Positions 6,202 to 8,845 of a stretch of DNA of 8,845 nt are shown piece after piece. Source of the stretch: Candidatus Bathyarchaeota archaeon (lineage in GTDB: Archaea; Thermoproteota; Bathyarchaeia; TCS64); contig JAUVYU010000019.1 of assembly GCA_030602935.1 (NCBI GenBank), positions 1-8,845 on the forward strand, read 5' to 3'. Within the stretch, counting starts at the first letter, position 1. Each line of letters opens with the position of its first letter. The notes under the pieces were generated by a model, which made no database searches, was not told where the DNA came from, and worked only from the letters and a program-made list of their open reading frames with translations. The translations under genes and the position numbers were made by a program.

Positions 6202-6217
6202 GATATACGATTTCAAG

Positions 6218-6223
6218 AAAAAA
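6218..6223 (-). terminator. T-tract terminator for the PPC-domain gene
   Basis: The 33-bp gap between the convergent stops at 6201 and 6235 holds six consecutive A on the + strand, which is T6 in the transcript leaving the PPC gene, 12-17 nt after its stop. Short U-tracts are the usual archaeal termination signal. No comparable T-run serves the rdhA-like gene within the gap. Confidence 0.4.
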
Positions 6224-6234
6224 GGAGGAAGGGA

Positions 6235-6768
6235 CTACTCTACTTCCTTGTACCAGCTCTCGGGCGCGGAGTCGGCCTCCGGGTCGTAGCCCGACGGCAG
6301 CAGGACATCGATGCCCAGTATCTCGGTTATGAAGACCTCGCAGACACCCTTGACGATGGTGCCCTCGGCGAGGTGGCCGCCGACGGTGGGGACGTCCCAG
6401 GCTCCGCCGATTGCGTAGTGGATGGCGGGGAAGGGCTCCTCCTCGCCCTTCTCGATCCGGGGGTGGATCACCCCATTCATGGAGACCACCATGCTCAGGT
6501 TGTCGAAGACCGCGGTGGTCTCGGTGTGCCAGTTGCCGGGGTCGTGGGGGTCGGGGGTCCAGAACAGCATCTTCGCGGGCTTGAAGCCTCCCATGAAGCT
6601 GCAGTGGATCTTGGCGAACCTGATGTCCTTGTCCTTGGCGAACTGCTGGATGGCCAGGTAGACGTCGGTTCCCGTGGTGAGGCGGAGTATGAACTCCCTC
6701 CCCCGCTTCGCCTCGACTACGTGGTACTGGCTGGGGTCGCTTGCGTCTCGCTCCCAAACGTCTTTCAT
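6235..6768 (-). CDS. PPC (DUF296) domain protein, possible DNA-binding regulator
   Basis: A 177-residue protein with one PPC/DUF296 domain (plant and prokaryote conserved, first described in AT-hook proteins), residues about 22-155. Visible marks are GREFILRLTTGTDVYLAIQQ (23-42) with FAKDKDIRFAKIHCSFMGGF (43-62), MNGVIHPRIEKG (97-108) and PFPAIHYAIG (112-121) with the hallmark GGHLAEGTIVKGVCEVFITE (130-149). H117 and H132 sit where metal-binding His occur in the family, although the usual HxH is reduced to a single His (IHY). The tail after residue 155 is acidic and unassigned. Prokaryotic PPC proteins form trimers and are often annotated as DNA-binding, but many have no proven role. The start at 6768 has no SD. 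The gene has its own A/T box at 6837-6846 and a small inverted repeat just before the ATG. Confidence 0.83.
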   Translation of the reverse strand: MKDVWERDASDPSQYHVVEAKRGREFILRLTTGTDVYLAIQQFAKDKDIRFAKIHCSFMGGFKPAKMLFWTPDPHDPGNWHTETTAVFDNLSMVVSMNGVIHPRIEKGEEEPFPAIHYAIGGAWDVPTVGGHLAEGTIVKGVCEVFITEILGIDVLLPSGYDPEADSAPESWYKEVE

Positions 6769-6769
6769 G

Positions 6770-6784
6770 CTGAATCGAGTTCAG
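6770..6784. repeat. Short inverted repeat just upstream of the PPC-domain start
   Basis: CTGAA and TTCAG form a 5-bp inverted repeat with a 5-nt centre, one base before the ATG of the PPC-domain gene. In RNA it would be a weak hairpin near the start codon. In DNA it could be an operator half-site pair. It is short enough to occur by chance. Confidence 0.2.
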
Positions 6785-6836
6785 TTGGGCTGATCAATGA
6801 ATAAGACTTGCGTGGGAAAATCATTGAATCCTGACG

Positions 6837-6846
6837 TTTTATAAAA
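6837..6846 (-). promoter_or_regulatory. TATA-like box upstream of the PPC-domain gene
   Basis: TTTTATAAAA, a perfect palindrome, lies in the 83-bp gap between the ATC-hydrolase-like stop (6852) and the PPC start (6768). Initiation about 25 bp downstream would leave a leader of about 48 nt without an SD. The T-run on the reverse strand could also help end transcription of the ATC-hydrolase-like gene. It suggests the two - strand genes are separate units. Confidence 0.45.
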
Positions 6847-6851
6847 TTAGG

Positions 6852-7325
6852 TTAAGGTTTCGGCTGGGTGACCACGAAGAGGCAGTGAGGGCCGTCCTTG
6901 GTGAGTATCTCAGGTATCTGGACGTCCAGGTCGGGCCGGTAGGCCTGCCACATGGCGTGATGGAAGTTCTCGCAGTAGAGGAGGCCGACGTCGTTCCCGT
7001 CGTGGGACCTCCAGATCCTCTCGTAGGGGCAGACGTAGGTGTAGCTGATGAGCTTCTCGTCCTCGAATGTGGTGCGCTCCTTCTCCGTGTCCGGGTGACC
7101 CGGCAGGTCGTAGACCTCGAACAGGGACCTCAGGCTGATGGGGAGCCCCATCTCCTCGTGGCGCTTCCTGAGGCGAAGCCCCCGGGCCCGGCCGTAGGTC
7201 CTGATGGCCCTGACTAGGGCCTCCTTCCCCTCCTCCCCGAAGCTGTCCACCATCTCCTTCCCGAAGGTGTAGTACATGAGCGACCAGAGGTCGCCGAACT
7301 CGGCGATGTCCTTCTCTGAGACCAT
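6852..7325 (-). CDS. L-2-amino-thiazoline-4-carboxylate (ATC) hydrolase family protein
   Basis: A 157-residue soluble protein matching the small L-2-amino-thiazoline-4-carboxylic acid hydrolase family. Family-like features are an N-terminal helical region with YYTFGKEMVDSFGEEGKEAL (18-37), the block AIRTYGRARGLRLRKRHEEMG (40-60), then VCPYERIW (98-105), GLLYCENFHHAMWQAYRP (114-131) and DGPHCLFVV (144-152). C99, C118 and C148 are the conserved-looking cysteines. The Pseudomonas enzyme opens the thiazoline ring of L-ATC to S- or N-carbamoyl-L-cysteine on the way to L-cysteine. Most relatives found in genomes are uncharacterised, so the true substrate here is open. A TATA-like box at 7354-7363 gives a very short leader, and no SD is present. 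It is followed by the PPC gene on the same strand after 83 bp. The carbamoyl hydrolase partner of the pathway is not seen. Confidence 0.72.
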   Translation of the reverse strand: MVSEKDIAEFGDLWSLMYYTFGKEMVDSFGEEGKEALVRAIRTYGRARGLRLRKRHEEMGLPISLRSLFEVYDLPGHPDTEKERTTFEDEKLISYTYVCPYERIWRSHDGNDVGLLYCENFHHAMWQAYRPDLDVQIPEILTKDGPHCLFVVTQPKP

Positions 7326-7353
7326 ATGGATCTACATCAATCAAGCGCACTGA

Positions 7354-7363
7354 TATAGCTATA
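7354..7363 (-). promoter_or_regulatory. TATA-like palindromic box upstream of the ATC-hydrolase-like gene
   Basis: TATAGCTATA is a perfect 10-bp palindrome centred about 33 bp before the ATG at 7325. Initiation 24-26 bp downstream would leave a leader of about 8 nt, which agrees with the lack of an SD. The rest of the 154-bp gap (7326-7479) holds only a small GC hairpin near 7371-7384 and nothing coding that I can support. Confidence 0.5.
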
Positions 7364-7479
7364 CTTGGAACCCCCTCGGGGAAGCGGATAGCGGCCTGCG
7401 AGATTTTGAGATGATGAAACACAGTGGCGGATAGGTCTACCTCTGTCCAAGAAGTCCGAAGTAAGGAGTGAATCTGATC

Positions 7480-8502
7480 TCACCTGAGGATGACATTCCG
7501 GATCGTGAGGCAGAGCATGGCGACGCCGAACGCTATCGCAGCCAGCCAAGTGGCCAGGGCGACGACGATTCCCAGTCCCGTCAGTCTCCCGAAGACGGAT
7601 CCGGCTGTGAAGAGGATGGTCAGGATCACCCATCTACGGGTCGAGAACCCCATCTCGTAGGGCTCCTTAGACATATCCACATCCCTTGATCTTTTTACAG
7701 CAAGATATAGCAGGAGCCCGAAGAACGCGTACAAGACCCAGACCGTGGCCTGGGCACCTATCCCCGGCAGCGCCTCCGGTCTGAAGATAGCCCCTAGGGC
7801 TACGTAGTCCAGTAGCAGGAGGGCCATGAGGACCCTGAACCCCCTGGGCCCCGGGAGGAGATCCCTGAAGGAGTACCTCGCCCCTCCTCTACGCATCCAG
7901 AGGCGCACTAGCGCCATCAGGAAGACGGAGCTGATGACACCCGAGGCCAGGGCGTGGAATATCGTGGGAGCCCCCTGGCTCGAGAAAAGTCCGCTGCACA
8001 CAGCGAGGGCGTAGCCCAGCATCCGGGCCCTGGATGAGGTAAGGAGCCTCTTGGCCCAGCCGGGAGCGTATACGAACATCTCCCTCGACGACGTCAGGAC
8101 AGTTTCGGCCACGAACAGGGGTACTATGAATGCCATGAAGGAGTGCCAGAAGAGCACCAGCAGAGCCGTCTCCACCACGGCGACTCCCCCCACGTAGAAG
8201 GGCAGCCCGCCCCAGGTGGGGGACCAGAGCACCTTGGTGATGTAGGCCTCGTAGAGTCCGAAGAGGGCTCCCGCCGGGAACAGGGCGTAGAGCCAGCCCC
8301 TGCCGTATCGGAAGACGACGGTCCAGAGGACTAGGGTGTGGAGGGTGTAGAGGGGGAAGATGAGGATCCAGCCCGTGAGCTTGGTGAACGGGAATATCTC
8401 GGAGCCCGATATGACCTCGGCGAAGAAGACTGAGAATGAGCCGAGGATCAGCCAGAAGAAGGCCTTCACCCTCGCAGTGGGCTCGCTTTGACCCTGCGCC
8501 AT
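7480..8502 (-). CDS. Polytopic membrane protein of unknown function
   Basis: A 340-residue integral membrane protein that I cannot place in a family. I chose ATG 8502 over the GTG at 8517, because GAGGGA (8510-8515) is a well-spaced SD for the ATG and the GTG version adds only MRDCQ. Roughly eight to ten membrane spans are visible at about residues 13-33, 43-64, 69-85, 101-137 (probably two), 162-176, 182-201, 221-240, 253-269 and 291-335 (two). The short hydrophilic loops include SSREMFVYAPGWAKRLLTSS (138-157), MRRGGARYSFRDLLPGPRG (203-221) and KRSRDVDMSKEPYEMGFSTR (270-289), the last strongly charged. There is no signature of a transporter ATPase, protease or glycosyltransferase, and no recognisable internal repeat. 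It is a single gene, divergent from the M24-family gene. Confidence 0.78.
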   Translation of the reverse strand: MAQGQSEPTARVKAFFWLILGSFSVFFAEVISGSEIFPFTKLTGWILIFPLYTLHTLVLWTVVFRYGRGWLYALFPAGALFGLYEAYITKVLWSPTWGGLPFYVGGVAVVETALLVLFWHSFMAFIVPLFVAETVLTSSREMFVYAPGWAKRLLTSSRARMLGYALAVCSGLFSSQGAPTIFHALASGVISSVFLMALVRLWMRRGGARYSFRDLLPGPRGFRVLMALLLLDYVALGAIFRPEALPGIGAQATVWVLYAFFGLLLYLAVKRSRDVDMSKEPYEMGFSTRRWVILTILFTAGSVFGRLTGLGIVVALATWLAAIAFGVAMLCLTIRNVILR

Positions 8503-8509
8503 CTGACAG

Positions 8510-8515
8510 TCCCTC
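8510..8515 (-). promoter_or_regulatory. Shine-Dalgarno deciding the membrane-protein start
   Basis: GAGGGA on the reverse strand, 7 nt before the ATG at 8502, overlaps the alternative GTG start at 8517-8515 and so argues for the ATG as the real start. Confidence 0.5.
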
Positions 8516-8633
8516 ACGGGTGATGAACGTTGTCTCCACCCGTGTAAAGGAATTATGGATCTTCGACCCTTGCCCCTGAACCCCCTCCCTTTCCAAGGAG
8601 GTCTACGGTTCAGCCTTGAGACCAGAAGAATAA

Positions 8634-8641
8634 CTAATATC
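8634..8641 (+). promoter_or_regulatory. TATA-like box for the M24-family gene
   Basis: CTAATATC is centred about 23 bp before the ATG at 8660, which predicts a leaderless transcript. An SD-like AAGGAGGT upstream at 8594-8601 has no start codon at usable distance and is not linked to this gene. The rest of the divergent gap (8503-8633) holds nothing else that I can support. Confidence 0.45.
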
Positions 8642-8659
8642 TGTAAAAGAAGTCAGTGA

Positions 8660-8845
8660 ATGAGGATTGTCGGAGGGTTTCCAAATTTGAAGATAGGAGA
8701 GTTAAGCGAGGCTGCCGACGGGTTCCCTGAGATCCTTCCAGTGCGTGAGCGTGCCGAGATATTGGGCCGGGTCCTGGCCGACCGGCTTGAGAACGTGCTC
8801 CCCACTGCGATGCGGGAGTCCGTCCTGGACATGTGGTTGATAGTC
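8660..8845 (+). CDS. M24-family (Xaa-Pro aminopeptidase/creatinase-like) protein, N-terminal part
   Basis: From the ATG at 8660 the frame is open for 62 codons to the window edge, with no stop. The part RERAEILGRVLADRLENVLP (28-47) followed by TAMRESVLDMWLIV (48-61 and on) matches the N-terminal domain of a subgroup of M24 proteins. Those begin with an R-E-R-A-x-x-x-x-R-W-L-x-x-R-L helix, then LPxLMRExGIDMWxVxxREYNEDP. The metal-binding catalytic domain lies beyond the window, so it cannot be told whether this is an active dimetal Xaa-Pro aminopeptidase or a creatinase-like relative. It appears to have its own leaderless promoter and is divergent from the membrane-protein gene. The call rests on a short stretch. 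Confidence 0.6.
   Translation, partial: MRIVGGFPNLKIGELSEAADGFPEILPVRERAEILGRVLADRLENVLPTAMRESVLDMWLIV

Noticed and set aside
6122..6757. 211-codon - strand frame overlapping the PPC gene and the end of the rdhA-like gene
   Set aside because: It is Arg/Pro/His-rich with no recognisable domain, and it overlaps two genes with strong motif support.
7889..8596. 235-codon - strand frame overlapping the membrane-protein gene
   Set aside because: Shadow frame with low-complexity Arg/Gly/Leu content; the overlapping frame gives clean membrane spans and an SD.
8581..8601. Possible hairpin and SD-like AAGGAGGT upstream of the M24-family gene
   Set aside because: The stem is only 4-5 bp, no start codon lies at usable distance, and the M24-family ATG is about 60 nt away.

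Overview
The window reads as a piece of chromosome from an uncultured, moderately GC-rich archaeon. The case for an archaeon rests on TATA-type A/T boxes placed about 25 bp before several start codons (clearest at 4908-4917), several genes that start with little or no leader and no Shine-Dalgarno (SD) sequence, heavy use of AGG for arginine, and a gene set (RdhA-like protein, PPC/DUF296 protein, OsmC protein, L-ATC-hydrolase-like protein) typical of sediment archaea. A sediment lineage such as Bathyarchaeia would fit, but the sequence alone does not fix the phylum. There are no rRNA or tRNA genes, CRISPR arrays, insertion sequences or phage genes that I can see.

Layout. 1-823 (-): N-terminal half of a D-aminoacylase-type amidohydrolase that runs off the left edge. 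926-1315 (+): OsmC/Ohr-family protein, tail-to-tail with a cysteine-free flavodoxin-fold NAD(P)H/FMN reductase (1316-1861, -). 1973-2695 (+): Asp/Glu/hydantoin racemase-superfamily protein that lacks the first catalytic cysteine. 2692-3645 and 3650-4651 (both -): a tightly coupled ADP-ribosylglycohydrolase and PfkB sugar-kinase operon. 4735-4884 (+): a 49-codon coding-like remnant with no start. 4936-6201 (+): reductive-dehalogenase-like corrinoid/iron-sulfur protein without an export signal. 6235-6768 (-): PPC/DUF296 protein. 6852-7325 (-): L-2-amino-thiazoline-4-carboxylate (ATC) hydrolase-family protein. 7480-8502 (-): polytopic membrane protein of unknown function. 8660-8845 (+): start of an M24 (Xaa-Pro peptidase/creatinase-like) protein that runs off the right edge.

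How the genes may work together. Only ADP-ribosylglycohydrolase plus PfkB is a convincing operon: one enzyme would free a pentose from a ribosylated compound and the kinase would phosphorylate it, as suggested for the E. coli yegU/yegV pair. The rest are mostly single-gene units in divergent or convergent order. Their families share a theme of scavenging modified or D-amino acids, cyclic amides and peptides (D-aminoacylase, hydantoin-racemase superfamily, ATC hydrolase, M24 peptidase), next to thiol/flavin redox proteins and a corrinoid reductase. This fits a heterotroph living on detrital organic matter, but that is inference. I found no clear multi-gene novel system. The best leads are the RdhA-like protein, the racemase homologue with a Gly-for-Cys active site, and the flavoprotein without its family's iron-sulfur cysteines.
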